A DNA stretch of 64,000 bases, taken from contig JACKEB010000014.1 in the NCBI GenBank assembly GCA_020633205.1, forward strand, positions 186,001 through 250,000. The letters run 5' to 3'. Position 1 is the stretch's first letter; each line of letters opens with the position of its first letter. The notes beneath the pieces are model-generated. The model worked only from the letters and a program-made list of their open reading frames with translations. It was not told where the DNA came from and made no database searches. Of the stretch, positions 24,325 through 32,831 are shown in pieces. The position numbers and the translations under genes were made by a program. This DNA comes from Polyangiaceae bacterium (GTDB lineage: Bacteria; Myxococcota_A; Polyangia; Polyangiales; Polyangiaceae).

Positions 24325-24828
24325 ATGGGAATGATTGGACGATTCGTGAGGCTTCCGGATGGAGACCTAACGACACTACTCGCCGACCCGGAGTCCATTC
24401 ATGACTACCTGTATCCTGAGGATGAGGACACCTCACGGCAGGTCGCCGAGCTAGACGTAGACAAGGCCTGGCACGGGATCCACTGGCTGCTCACCGGGAC
24501 GACGTGGGGAGGCGATGGCCCTACGGCCTTCATCATGCGCGGTGGGGAGCAAGTCGGTGACGAACCGGTCGGCCAGGGCCCCGCGCGTGGGTTCACCGCC
24601 GAAGAGGTTCGCGGGATTGCCGCTGCACTGCATGGTCTGAGTTCGGAGATCCTGCACGCGCGCTTCGACCCCCAGGCCATGGAAACCGCAGACATCTATC
24701 CATCCGAAATCTGGATGCGAGAGGGTGACGAAGCCTTCGAGTACCTCGATAGCTATTTCGACCAGCTGAAAGACTTCGTGCTCGGCGCAGCCAAAGAGGG
24801 CGAAGCGCTGCTGATCTACATTGCCTAG
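24325..24828 (+). CDS. DUF1877 (YfbM-like) protein
   Basis: A 167-residue cytoplasmic protein. MGMIGRFVRLPDGDLTTLL, then LDVDKAWHGIHWLLTGTTWG, RGFTAEEVRGIAAAL and a C-terminal FEYLDSYFDQLKDFVLGAAK are the conserved blocks of DUF1877. The biochemical function is unknown. A second copy lies about 1 kb away (25782-26270) and shares WHGIHWLL, RGF and RFDP blocks; the two flank an ArsR/SRPBCC pair. The ribosome site is GGGGGGACAACGAAC. Confidence 0.88.
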   Translation: MGMIGRFVRLPDGDLTTLLADPESIHDYLYPEDEDTSRQVAELDVDKAWHGIHWLLTGTTWGGDGPTAFIMRGGEQVGDEPVGQGPARGFTAEEVRGIAAALHGLSSEILHARFDPQAMETADIYPSEIWMREGDEAFEYLDSYFDQLKDFVLGAAKEGEALLIYIA

Positions 24829-24846
24829 GCCAGGCCCAGCCGCAGC

Positions 24847-25338
24847 CTATTCGAGCTGATTCGTGAAGTACGCCTTCTGCCCAGGATAGTACTCGTCAAA
24901 GGTCGGCATCGGCGAATCGTCTCGCGAAGCCACCAGGCGATCCAGGTAGTACTCCCAGCCGGCGCCGTAGTCGCCCACCATCTCTGGCTGATCCACGTGG
25001 TGCACGAAGTGCATCAGCACCTCGCCGGCTGCGACTTCCTTCAGCGTTACCTCGAGGAACACGGCGTACTGGCCGAATGAGCGCACGGCCAGGTGATGGG
25101 GAGGGTCGCAAGCCTCGATGCGCATCTCATCATCGGGTGCTCCGTCTTCAAAGCTCATGGTGAGCACGACCGTCTTTCCTACGCCGGGCTCGCCGCGCCA
25201 CGGACCAATCCAGCGCGCGGTGCTCTCGGAGTTGGTGACGCTCTCCCATACCTCTTCGAGCGTGCCCTTGAAGCGTCGCTCAATCACCAAATCAGCGCCT
25301 GTAGACGTTTTCTCGACTTTCCCAGTTGGCTGCCTCAT
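24847..25338 (-). CDS. SRPBCC (AHSA1-like) protein
   Basis: A 163-residue START/Bet v 1-like ligand-binding protein, typical of the Aha1/AHSA1 family. LVIERRFKGTLEEVWESVTN and STARWIGPWRGEPGVGKTVV are the N-terminal strand/helix and W-x-G-P loop, and MVGDYGAGWEYYLDRL is the long C-terminal helix. Its start overlaps the stop of the ArsR gene by 4 bp, so they are coupled. ArsR plus SRPBCC pairs are common; the ligand is not known. Confidence 0.9.
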   Translation of the reverse strand: MRQPTGKVEKTSTGADLVIERRFKGTLEEVWESVTNSESTARWIGPWRGEPGVGKTVVLTMSFEDGAPDDEMRIEACDPPHHLAVRSFGQYAVFLEVTLKEVAAGEVLMHFVHHVDQPEMVGDYGAGWEYYLDRLVASRDDSPMPTFDEYYPGQKAYFTNQLE

Positions 25339-25754
25339 GCGACGGACTCCTTGGCCTTCTTAGGCGTTTCCGTGTGGTTCTTTTGTGGGCGTCGGCGGAC
25401 GCGCTGGACCTCCGTCTCCAGTGCATCGAAGCGCCGCTGCCAGCGCTCTCCTGCGCTGGGCGCGCGCAGCTGCTGTAGCCAGTGCTCCAGTGGAGCGAGG
25501 GCATCCAAGCAACGCACGTAGTGGATCTCGCGGCCGTCGTTGGTCGCTGTGACCAGCGCTGCTTCCCGCAGCACGCGCAAATGGCGGCTGATCGCCGGCC
25601 GACTGTCGCTGAAGTGTTCCGCTATCTGGCCAGCGGACAGCGCACCGCTCCTCAGCAGCTCCAAGATGCAGCGGCGAGTTGGGTGAGCAATGGCAGCGGC
25701 GACGGCGTCCACAGTCCAAACGTGTAACAGAGTGGTTACGCGTTTGGAAGCCAC
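25335..25754 (-). CDS. ArsR-family regulator
   Basis: A 139-residue winged-helix repressor. AIAHPTRRCILELLRSGALS and FSDSRPAISRHLRVLREAAL are the characteristic ArsR helices, and REIHYVRCLDAL the wing end. No metal-binding C-x-C motif is present in the helix, so metal sensing is unlikely. The in-frame GTG 14 codons downstream (VDAVAAAIAHPTRR) is the more typical start for the family. It is divergent from the second DUF1877 gene with 27 bp between the starts, so it may repress both. Confidence 0.9.
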   Translation of the reverse strand: MASKRVTTLLHVWTVDAVAAAIAHPTRRCILELLRSGALSAGQIAEHFSDSRPAISRHLRVLREAALVTATNDGREIHYVRCLDALAPLEHWLQQLRAPSAGERWQRRFDALETEVQRVRRRPQKNHTETPKKAKESVA

Positions 25755-25781
25755 TTTCGGTATGCGCTATTCACAGACCCC

Positions 25782-26270
25782 ATGGGGATCTCGAGTTGCC
25801 TGCTGCGTGGCCCGGAAGACGCCTTCGAGCGGCTCCTAACGGATCCCGATGCAGTGCAGGCGCTGCTCGGTTCCGAGCCGCTGCCCGACTGGGAGATGCT
25901 GGACCTTGGCGAGCTCTGGCACGGGATCCACTGGCTGCTAGCGGGGAGCACGTGGGATGGAGCGCTCCCCGCAGCCTTCCTGGTGACGGGCGGACATCCG
26001 CTTACGGAGTCGCTCAGTGAGTATCAGGTGCGGGGGTTTCGCCCCGCGGAAGTTTCGCGAATCGCGGAGCTACTGCAGGGGATCTCCAGAGACTCGCTTC
26101 AAGCGCGCTTCGATCCCGACGCGATGGACAGCGCTGGGATCCTGCCCGAGGAGTTCTGGGGCCAGGAACCGGAAGCCTTCGATTTGGTGTTGGAGTACTT
26201 CGAGCCGATGAGGTGCTTCATGATTACCGCAGGGCAAACACGCCAGGCCGTGCTGGTGCTAGGTGCTTAG
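25782..26270 (+). CDS. DUF1877 protein, second copy
   Basis: A 162-residue paralogue of 24325-24828, sharing LWHGIHWLLAGSTWDG, VRGFRPAEVSRIAELL, LQARFDPDAMDSAGILPEEF and the C-terminal FEPMRCFMITA. Divergence between copies is appreciable, so the duplication is not recent. Function unknown. Close spacing to the divergent ArsR gene suggests shared regulation. Confidence 0.88.
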   Translation: MGISSCLLRGPEDAFERLLTDPDAVQALLGSEPLPDWEMLDLGELWHGIHWLLAGSTWDGALPAAFLVTGGHPLTESLSEYQVRGFRPAEVSRIAELLQGISRDSLQARFDPDAMDSAGILPEEFWGQEPEAFDLVLEYFEPMRCFMITAGQTRQAVLVLGA

Positions 26271-26288
26271 CCCGTTGGCTTCTCGTTG

Positions 26289-27857
26289 TCAGCGGCCCTG
26301 ACAGGTTAGCCGCGTACTAGCGGTCATCAGCTCCTTGCAGCTCAGCGCTGTGCCGTCCACACCCGTGAAGGTGAGCTTGGGGAAGCTCAGAAGCGTCGCC
26401 TGGCCTTGGCGCGTGATCGCTGTTCGGTCGATGTACAGCACCCGCAGTTGCTTGAGCTTGCTGAGCGCTTCAAGGCCCGCATCGGTGAGCGAGGTATCCG
26501 AGAGGTCAAGCTCACGCAGCTCGCTCAACTGAGCGATCACTCCCACGTCCGCCGCGTTGAGTTGGGAGTGAGCCAAAGAGAGCCGACGCAGGTGACGTAG
26601 CTTGCTCAGCGGAGCCAAGCTGCCCGGAGCTTGAATGGTGTTCAGCGTGAGGCCCTCGAGAGACTCGAGCTTTCCAAGGAGGCGCACTTCACTGGCTCCA
26701 AGCGCGGTCTGTGAAAGGTCGAGCTCACGCAGCTGGGACATCCCGCTCACGAGCTCCAGGGCGCGCCCGCCGACGACTTGTGGCGCAGAGAAGCGTGTCA
26801 GCTGTGGCAGCGTGACGACGTACTTCATGATTTGCTCATCGGCGCGTGGCAACCCTAGCTGTGTCAGGTGGGAGAGCGTACCGAGCTTTGACAGCGCTTC
26901 CGGCGCGACCGTGCTCCCCAACAGATCTAGCTGCTTGAGCTGCTTGAGCTTCGCCAAGTGTGGCCCCGCGGCCGCGGTGAACTCGGACCGGGCAACGCTC
27001 AATCGCTCCAGCTGCTCAAGCTCCGCGATCAGCGCGAACTCTGTATCACCCAGCGGCAGCATAAGCGTAAGTTCTTTGAGACGCTTGAGCTTGGCTAGCG
27101 CTCGAGCGTCTAGCGCATCGCCACCCAGTGCTAGGGTTTCCAGCGCGGAAAATCTGTCGAGCTTGGAGAACGACGCAGCTCCGAGTGGTCCAAAAATCGA
27201 CAGCGACTTCAGGCCCGATGGCAATAGTGGGAGAAGCGGGTCGGTTGGCGCGTTACTGAAGACGTACACGCGCTCGAGCCTTGAGTCGCTACGTAGGTCA
27301 GGGAACTGCACGCTCGGCGACGAGGTGTAGATGCTCAGTCCACGTGCGTTCTGCAGGGTGCCCAGTGGGCGCAGGTCCGAGGGCTCGGGTCGGTTTGGGT
27401 AGAATCGTATGTCCGTGGGGAAACGCTGGGCCAAGCCCTGTGCTGGCTTGAGTTGAGCTGCGTCGAGAGTCGTCAGGGTCAGCGCCAGGGGACCGTCGAC
27501 CTTGCTCAGCTGAGCAGCGCCAGCGGGTTGACCGAGATCGAGCCAAACGATGTGACCGCCGAGAGTCACGACGCCTCTGCCATACTCCAGATTGTCCAGT
27601 TCCCGTTCGCCTACAGGGAGCCAAGCGCCGACTCGTCGTGAAATGGTCCATTCCGAAGCTTGCCGTGGTGGGCTAGCAGGCGAGGGGGCACTGCTTGACA
27701 CGAAGGTTGCAGACGTCGCCGCAACCGGTTGCGATGCAGCAGTCTTCGGCGGGGCGGGATCACGTGGTTGCGCTTGGCACGCAATCGCCAGACCCGCGAG
27801 GAACCAAACAAGGGACTTCACGCCTGGGAATGCACCGCGATTGATGGCGGATTGCAA
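26289..27857 (-). CDS. LRR-repeat lipoprotein
   Basis: A 522-residue lipoprotein with lipobox LAGLAIAC (Cys27) and a Pro/Ala/Ser-rich linker to about 70. The remainder contains roughly a dozen leucine-rich repeats of 23-25 residues, e.g. LGTLSHLTQLGLPRADEQIM, LSKLRHLRRLSLAHSQLNAA, LSELRELDLSDTSLTDAGL, ending with a Cys-bearing cap (CKELMTASTRLTCQ). LRR surfaces bind proteins; no catalytic domain is present. It is third in a cluster with a TfoX-like and another LRR gene. Confidence 0.88.
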   Translation of the reverse strand: MQSAINRGAFPGVKSLVWFLAGLAIACQAQPRDPAPPKTAASQPVAATSATFVSSSAPSPASPPRQASEWTISRRVGAWLPVGERELDNLEYGRGVVTLGGHIVWLDLGQPAGAAQLSKVDGPLALTLTTLDAAQLKPAQGLAQRFPTDIRFYPNRPEPSDLRPLGTLQNARGLSIYTSSPSVQFPDLRSDSRLERVYVFSNAPTDPLLPLLPSGLKSLSIFGPLGAASFSKLDRFSALETLALGGDALDARALAKLKRLKELTLMLPLGDTEFALIAELEQLERLSVARSEFTAAAGPHLAKLKQLKQLDLLGSTVAPEALSKLGTLSHLTQLGLPRADEQIMKYVVTLPQLTRFSAPQVVGGRALELVSGMSQLRELDLSQTALGASEVRLLGKLESLEGLTLNTIQAPGSLAPLSKLRHLRRLSLAHSQLNAADVGVIAQLSELRELDLSDTSLTDAGLEALSKLKQLRVLYIDRTAITRQGQATLLSFPKLTFTGVDGTALSCKELMTASTRLTCQGR

Positions 27858-27872
27858 GGCGTGCGCGCATTT

Positions 27873-28205
27873 CTATTTTGCCCCAGCGTTGATCCCGCGC
27901 TCCAGCCACTGCCTCAGCGCTGCGACGCTGCGATACGCAGGGGGCGCGATACGCACGAACCCGCGCATGGTTCGCTTGCCCATCTGCATCGCGCTGACAT
28001 GAGGCTGACTGAGCAAAGCCTCACGCTCTTCGGGGTGAACGCGGATGAGCAAGCTGTCTTCCGAAACGGAACAGCACATGCTGCCGTTCACCATGAAGGC
28101 GAGCTTGCCCATCACGCGCTTCTCTTCGACCTGTTGCGCTCCCAGCAGCTGTGAGGCGGAGAGCAGCTTACGGATCCGTGCGGCCAGTTTCTCGTCGTAG
28201 GCCAT
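27873..28205 (-). CDS. TfoX N-terminal-domain protein
   Basis: A 110-residue protein matching TfoX_N, the domain of competence regulators. VEEKRVMGKLAFMVNGSMCCSV resembles the first strands and SLLIRVHPEEREALLSQPHV the core helix, with FVRIAPPAYRSVAALRQWLE at the end. There is no C-terminal TfoX domain, so a direct role in competence is unproven; stand-alone TfoX_N proteins have unknown roles. Gaps to neighbours are 3 and 15 bp, so it is in the LRR operon. Confidence 0.8.
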   Translation of the reverse strand: MAYDEKLAARIRKLLSASQLLGAQQVEEKRVMGKLAFMVNGSMCCSVSEDSLLIRVHPEEREALLSQPHVSAMQMGKRTMRGFVRIAPPAYRSVAALRQWLERGINAGAK

Positions 28206-28208
28206 GGA

Positions 28209-29966
28209 CTAGCGCCAGCCCGCGATCATGGGTCGATCGTAGGCGTCGTTGAGGCGTAGCTTGCGAAAGCCACGTCGCTCCGCGAACGCTGCCTGCATCT
28301 TCAAGACGTTTGCGTCGTGGCACTTGATTTGCAGCCTTTCCAGGCTCTCCAGGTGCTTTGCCTCGGCGATGGCCTGGACGACGCTGAAGGCAGCGTTTTG
28401 CAGGGTGAGGAAGCGAAGCCCAGCGAGCCCTGGGTGCCGAACCAACGCGATGGCGATTGAATCCGTGGGGCAACCACCACACCAGATGAGCTCTGGCTGT
28501 TGCCAGGTGCGCCGTCCGAGGGCAGAGACGAGCTCGTCTGAGTAGGCTGTCCCGGCGTGGAACCAGGCCAGCCGGGGGAAGGCTCCTACCAGCGCGGGCA
28601 ACGCGGCTTCGAGACCCACGCTCCGTTCGACGCAGAGCGTCCGCAACGCACTCGCTTCGCCCGCTGCCGCGAATGCCTCGCCTGAAACCTCGTCGAGCTG
28701 CGGGTTGCCCGCCACGCTGAGCGCTTCGAGGCGCGCGAACAAGGGTGCCTCCGCTAGCGCCAGTGCGCCGGCTCTGCCGATCCCGGTGTTGAACAAGCCG
28801 AGTTCGACGATGCGGCTTGAGTCAGCATTCTCGGCAAACGCGCTGAGTCCCGCGTCGCCGATGGGGCAGTAGGCCAGGCTCAGCTTTCTCAGCGCACGCG
28901 CCTCACCGAGCGCGGCGACTGCAGCTTCACTCAGCGTCGCTCCGTTCAGCAGCAAGTGCTCTAGGCGTTCGCCCAAGGGTGAAGAAAAGAGACGCGTTAG
29001 GCCTTCCCCGCTGAGCTGAGCGCCGGAAAGGTCGAGGGTGTGGACGTTGGCGAAGTGGGGGGAGCTTGCGAGGGCTGCAAGACCCGTGTCAGTGAGGGCC
29101 ACGTCGGCCAGCCTGAGCCGCTCAACACAGCTCAGCTCGGGTAATTCCGCGAGGTATTGAGCTCCGGCGTCGCCGAAGCGGAAGCGACTGGCGGGAACGC
29201 GCTTGGTGAGGAGTCGTTCAGCGCCAAGGTCTAGCTCCGTCACGCGAAGTGAAGCGAGCTCGGGCAGGCGAAGCAGCTCGGCGACGTCGTCCAAGGTGAG
29301 CGCGCTGTGGCTGAGATCCAGGCGCAGGCCGCCCTCGTCCTCGCTGGCGCACTCACTCAGTCCAAAGTGCTCGACGAGGGAAGACGGAAGCTCTGCGAGG
29401 TGAGTTGCAGCGGGCCCTGCCGCGCGCTTCTTGGGAAGCGGCTTTACCGACCGCACCGGCTTGCGCTGGGGCGCCGGAGCCTGTGGCAGCTCCGTCGCTG
29501 CGCCCGCAATTTCGAACGGTCCAGCGAAACCGGCGGCATCCGTCAGTAGCGCGGCGTCGGCGTTGGCGTGCTTGATTGAGAACTTCCCGCGCGCTGCGAT
29601 GAGCCGCAGCGCGACGTCGAAACCCGGGAGTACGCAGAGTTGAACCTCTCCGTTCGCGTTCAGCTTTGCGGCTTGTTTGACAGCGTTTGCGAGTGCAGCC
29701 CCTCGCAGAAGCAGCTGGTCCTGGCTCATGCTCGCGCGAATCCAGACCTGATCCGCGCGGTAAAGCAGCTGTTGTGGATGCTCGTCGCTGGGTGAGACCT
29801 GGAGCAGCGCGCTTAGCATGCCATGCACTGTCGGCGGAGCCGCGCCGGCTTCGAACTCAGGGGGCAACCCCTTTGGCGCCCGGCCTTCACAACTGGTCGA
29901 TAGCCACTGGGACGCGTTCCCATCGGGAAACACCAAGGTTCCAACCACGAGCGCAATCGACGCCAT
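28209..29966 (-). CDS. LRR protein, large
   Basis: A 585-residue protein. Residues 1-170 are a helix/strand-mixed N-terminal part with no recognised domain and a Lys/Pro/Arg-rich linker (KPVRSVKPLPKKRAA) follows. Residues 220-585 carry LRR segments: LDLSHSALTLDDVAELL, RLRLADVALTDTGLAAL, LDLSGAQLSGEGLTRLF, LLLNGATLSEAAVAALGEA, LSLAYCPIGDAGLSAF. The mixed ribonuclease-inhibitor-like repeats suggest protein binding. The first residues (MASIALVVGTLVF) are hydrophobic but too short for a clear signal peptide. It overlaps no other gene. Confidence 0.8.
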   Translation of the reverse strand: MASIALVVGTLVFPDGNASQWLSTSCEGRAPKGLPPEFEAGAAPPTVHGMLSALLQVSPSDEHPQQLLYRADQVWIRASMSQDQLLLRGAALANAVKQAAKLNANGEVQLCVLPGFDVALRLIAARGKFSIKHANADAALLTDAAGFAGPFEIAGAATELPQAPAPQRKPVRSVKPLPKKRAAGPAATHLAELPSSLVEHFGLSECASEDEGGLRLDLSHSALTLDDVAELLRLPELASLRVTELDLGAERLLTKRVPASRFRFGDAGAQYLAELPELSCVERLRLADVALTDTGLAALASSPHFANVHTLDLSGAQLSGEGLTRLFSSPLGERLEHLLLNGATLSEAAVAALGEARALRKLSLAYCPIGDAGLSAFAENADSSRIVELGLFNTGIGRAGALALAEAPLFARLEALSVAGNPQLDEVSGEAFAAAGEASALRTLCVERSVGLEAALPALVGAFPRLAWFHAGTAYSDELVSALGRRTWQQPELIWCGGCPTDSIAIALVRHPGLAGLRFLTLQNAAFSVVQAIAEAKHLESLERLQIKCHDANVLKMQAAFAERRGFRKLRLNDAYDRPMIAGWR

Positions 29967-30003
29967 TGAGGCACCTTACTAAACCTGCGCAAAAGACTCG
30001 CGC

Positions 30004-30393
30004 CTATTGCGCGCTCGCGAGCTTCGCGCTTGCCGGTTGGAAGCTGACGCGATCGAAGAATAGTTTCACGCATTGAATGCGCTGCTCGTTGACGGTTAGC
30101 CACTCCACGATAGGCACGGCGCCCGCTTCGGTGTTGGTGACGAAGTCGTAGATCACGCACACGTTGTCGCCGTCGCTGAAGGTGTGCTTCACGTCGCTGC
30201 GCTCCCAGACGCTGCCCAGGCGTTCCAGGATGGCGAGGTATGGCTTTGCGCCGGTGACGCGGTTGCCCGGTCCGACGAACTCGAGATCCGCGGCCAGCAG
30301 TGCGGCGACAGCGCCGAAATCCTTACGGCTACATGCGTCGATGTAGGCCAAAGCGACTTGTTTGGGGGTTAGGTGCGTCGTGTTTCTCCTCAC
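30004..30393 (-). CDS. SnoaL-like / NTF2-fold protein
   Basis: About 129 residues of a SnoaL/NTF2-type fold (cone-shaped alpha+beta barrel). PKQVALAYIDACSRKDFGAV is the opening helix, AADLEFVGPGNRVTGAKPYL the first strand region, and VPIVEWLTVNEQRIQCVKLFFD the final strands. The GTG at 30393 is chosen; TTG starts lie 2 and 9 codons upstream. This GTG sits in the right arm of an inverted pair of dispersed motifs. The gene ends the sigma-factor operon: its start is 57 bp after the sigma stop, suggesting a ligand-binding partner for a SnoaL-tailed sigma factor. Confidence 0.8.
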   Translation of the reverse strand: MRRNTTHLTPKQVALAYIDACSRKDFGAVAALLAADLEFVGPGNRVTGAKPYLAILERLGSVWERSDVKHTFSDGDNVCVIYDFVTNTEAGAVPIVEWLTVNEQRIQCVKLFFDRVSFQPASAKLASAQ

Positions 30394-30399
30394 CCCCAA
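30362..30399. repeat. Inverted pair of dispersed G-rich motifs (hairpin)
   Basis: TTGGGGGTTAGG at 30362-30373 and CCTCACCCCCAA at 30388-30399 are inverted with one mismatch and a 14-nt loop. Both arms are copies of the dispersed motif in opposite orientation. The right arm contains the GTG start codon of the SnoaL-like gene, so folding of the transcript could affect its translation. Confidence 0.7.
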
Positions 30400-30450
30400 C
30401 CAGACAAATGGAGGGCCCAAAACTGTGCGCGGCGCCTGGAGAAACTTTCC

Positions 30451-31410
30451 CTAACTTGCAGAACGGCGGCAAAACGGCTCGAAATACGTCTCGCCCACGA
30501 AGGTCACCATCTCCTTCACTTGCTCGGCTGCGAAGCGCACCAGCATCACCGAGTGGGTGCGCTGGCTTCCTCCAGTCGCGTCCCGGAGCCGGAACACGAA
30601 GGCGCTCTGACCATTGCCTTGGGTTGGCGCGACCTCCGAGAGGCTCGACCAAAACGGCGCGAAGCGCGCCGAGTGCAGGAAGCCCATCACTGCATCCCGG
30701 CCGCTGAACCACACCGGATACGGAGGCATGGCCAGCTGCACGTCGTGCTTCAGCAGCGCGACCAAGCCGTCCACATCTCGCGTCTCCCAGGCGCGGACGA
30801 ACGCTGCGACCGTCGCTGCGGAGGGCGCCTCGCTCGCTGCTGTTTCGCGCTGGGTGGCGTCCCGTGCGCGGTGCAGCGCGCTATTCACCGCGGAAACACT
30901 GAGCTCGAGGGTCGTCGCGATTTCTTCCGCGGACCAGCCGACGACGTCTTTGAGCAACAGCGCGGCGCGTTGCTTGGCAGGGAGCCGCTGCAAGAGCTCG
31001 AGGAATGCCAGCGCGACGCTCTCCCGCGTCTCCGCCAGCTGCTCCGGGCTCGCAGGGTTCTCGCCCTGGGGAAATAGCAGCGCATCCGGCGCCGGAGTGA
31101 GCCAGCGCTCGAGCTCGCCTGGACCAAACTCGTGGCTCGTTGTCGGATCGGCCTCGAGGTTCGGCAATGCGCGGCGCTTGCGCTGCCCCAGGGCGTTCAA
31201 GCAGCCGTTGGTCGCAATACGCATCAACCAGTGACCGATGGGCGCGCTGCCTTGGAAGCTCTCGCGCGCCTTCCAGGCGCGCTCGAACGTATCCTGGGTC
31301 AGCTCCTCCGCCTCGGCAAAGCTCCCGAGCATGCGGTAACAGTGCCGCAAGATCGCAGGGCGATGTTCGGCAAAGCTGTGTTCCAGATCCGTCGGCACCT
31401 TGCGCAACAT
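30451..31410 (-). CDS. ECF sigma factor with C-terminal SnoaL-like domain
   Basis: A 319-residue sigma-70-family factor. Region 2 is HRPAILRHCYRMLGSFAEAE and the following LTQDTFERAW, region 4 is QRLPAKQRAALLLKDVVGWS and AEEIATTLELSVSAVNSALH. After a short linker, a SnoaL-like extension (about 205-319, DVDGLVALLKHDVQLAMPPY) is fused, as in ECF41/SigG-type factors where it modulates activity. No anti-sigma gene is adjacent, consistent with that class. The ATG at 31410 was chosen because the open frame upstream is basic and unlike sigma factors. Confidence 0.92.
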   Translation of the reverse strand: MLRKVPTDLEHSFAEHRPAILRHCYRMLGSFAEAEELTQDTFERAWKARESFQGSAPIGHWLMRIATNGCLNALGQRKRRALPNLEADPTTSHEFGPGELERWLTPAPDALLFPQGENPASPEQLAETRESVALAFLELLQRLPAKQRAALLLKDVVGWSAEEIATTLELSVSAVNSALHRARDATQRETAASEAPSAATVAAFVRAWETRDVDGLVALLKHDVQLAMPPYPVWFSGRDAVMGFLHSARFAPFWSSLSEVAPTQGNGQSAFVFRLRDATGGSQRTHSVMLVRFAAEQVKEMVTFVGETYFEPFCRRSAS

Positions 31411-31502
31411 ACTAGCGCAGCGGCCGCATGGAAACGGATGCGAGCGGCGGCGATGAAGGTTGCGCCTTGGGCGGATGGCTGGCCCCGTGGCATGCTTACA
31501 GG

Positions 31503-32714
31503 ATGCTTCGCTCCCTCGCCGGCTGTGTATCGTTGGCGCTTGCGTTCGCTGTGGCAGGCTGCGGCTCCGAATCGGACACGGGCGGTGCGGGGGGAAGCGG
31601 AGGCAGCGCCGGTGTGGGTGGTATAGGGGGTACCGGCGGAGTGCTCGACCCGCCTGAGCCGCCGACGGCCGTAACACCGCCACCCGTGGAGTTGCCCGCG
31701 CGCCCGGCGGATTTCAGCTTGGGTCCCGGGTTCGGGACGCCGGGCTGGCGTGAGTCGACTGAGCCGTTTTGCTCGCCGTGGGTGGGGAACAACATGTTCA
31801 CCGCGCTCTGGAGCACCCAGGACGCGGTTTACCTTACGATCGGTATGCGCTGCACCACGCTACTTGGAGGCGGTATCCAGGAATACTGCTCGGCGCCAGA
31901 AGCGGCATACCAGTCGCTGTTCGTCAATCAGGGGCAGGGCTGGCAGGCGATTCATCATTTCCGTGACTTGTATACGCCTCGTCCGATTGGGACCCAGGGC
32001 AGCGCGCTGCTGTCGATGGGGATCTACCAAGGCGCTTGTGCCGTGGGGAAAAGCACACTGGATGGCAACTTTGAGTGTCTGGGTAACCGGCCTGCTGCCC
32101 ATCCCGTAGACGCCGCGGCGCGGAGCGAAGGCGTGTATCAATTGGAGTCGGACGGCGAGAATGGCTACGCGCTCACACGCTTCGCTGATGGAGCGTGGAC
32201 CGAGCTGACGCGGGTCGGGGCTCCTGACGCCCCGCGGACGCTGCTCGATTTGGGGAGTGAGCTACTCGTCGCGGGAGACGACGCCTTCGTCGCTCGCATC
32301 GACCCCGAGAGTGGCGCCACTCAGACGGTGGCGGCGCCTCCAGGCATCTATGAAGCTGGCGCTGTGTTGCCGGGGGGATATGCTCTGATGGGTTTTCAGC
32401 AAGGCACCTATCAGCTACTGATGCACAAGGACCAGGGCTGGACTCCGGCGGGACTCAGCTTCGGCCGCTACACGGCGCTCCGTTCAGCTCCAGGGAGCGC
32501 CCTCTACATCGCTGACGAGTCGAAGCTCTATCGCGTCGCCGAGACGGGCCAATATGAAACGCTGCTCGACCTCGATCCGGCGAGGATCCATGACTTCCGC
32601 GTCAACGCCGACGACGAGATCTTCCTCAGCCTCGAGTACCCAGAGCTCCAGCAGTACCAATGCGGTCGCTTCGTGATGGCGTGGTTCGACGGCAGCGAGC
32701 TGCACCTGATGTAG
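31503..32714 (+). CDS. Secreted lipoprotein, unknown (propeller-like)
   Basis: A 403-residue lipoprotein: ATG at 31503 gives MLRSLAGCVSLALAFAVAGC with the lipobox Cys20. A short Gly/Ser linker and Pro-rich stretch (DPPEPPTAVTPPPVELPARP) follow. The rest has repeated short beta segments (AVYLTIGMRCTTLLGG, NGYALTRFADGAWTELT, TLLDLGSELLVAGDDAFVAR) consistent with a beta-propeller; the pattern W/Y-x-L-x-R-x-D-G recurs. No family named. It faces the sigma-factor gene head to head. Confidence 0.78.
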   Translation: MLRSLAGCVSLALAFAVAGCGSESDTGGAGGSGGSAGVGGIGGTGGVLDPPEPPTAVTPPPVELPARPADFSLGPGFGTPGWRESTEPFCSPWVGNNMFTALWSTQDAVYLTIGMRCTTLLGGGIQEYCSAPEAAYQSLFVNQGQGWQAIHHFRDLYTPRPIGTQGSALLSMGIYQGACAVGKSTLDGNFECLGNRPAAHPVDAAARSEGVYQLESDGENGYALTRFADGAWTELTRVGAPDAPRTLLDLGSELLVAGDDAFVARIDPESGATQTVAAPPGIYEAGAVLPGGYALMGFQQGTYQLLMHKDQGWTPAGLSFGRYTALRSAPGSALYIADESKLYRVAETGQYETLLDLDPARIHDFRVNADDEIFLSLEYPELQQYQCGRFVMAWFDGSELHLM

Positions 32715-32745
32715 GTGCGGTCGAACCACCAAGCCGGCGGGAACA

Positions 32746-32768
32746 GGGTTGGGGGTGAGGCGCGTTGA
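32746..32768 (+). repeat. Dispersed G-rich motif copy upstream of a family lipoprotein
   Basis: GGGTTGGGGGTGAGGCGCGT plus TGA, in the 117-bp gap before the lipoprotein gene at 32832. Its 3' part GAGGCGCGTTGA is identical to the copy at 57584. Confidence 0.75.
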
Positions 32769-32831
32769 TGAGAGACGTGCCCATTGCTGTCGCACTCCAG
32801 CGACGCTAGCGACGAAGTCAGGAGGCGGAGG

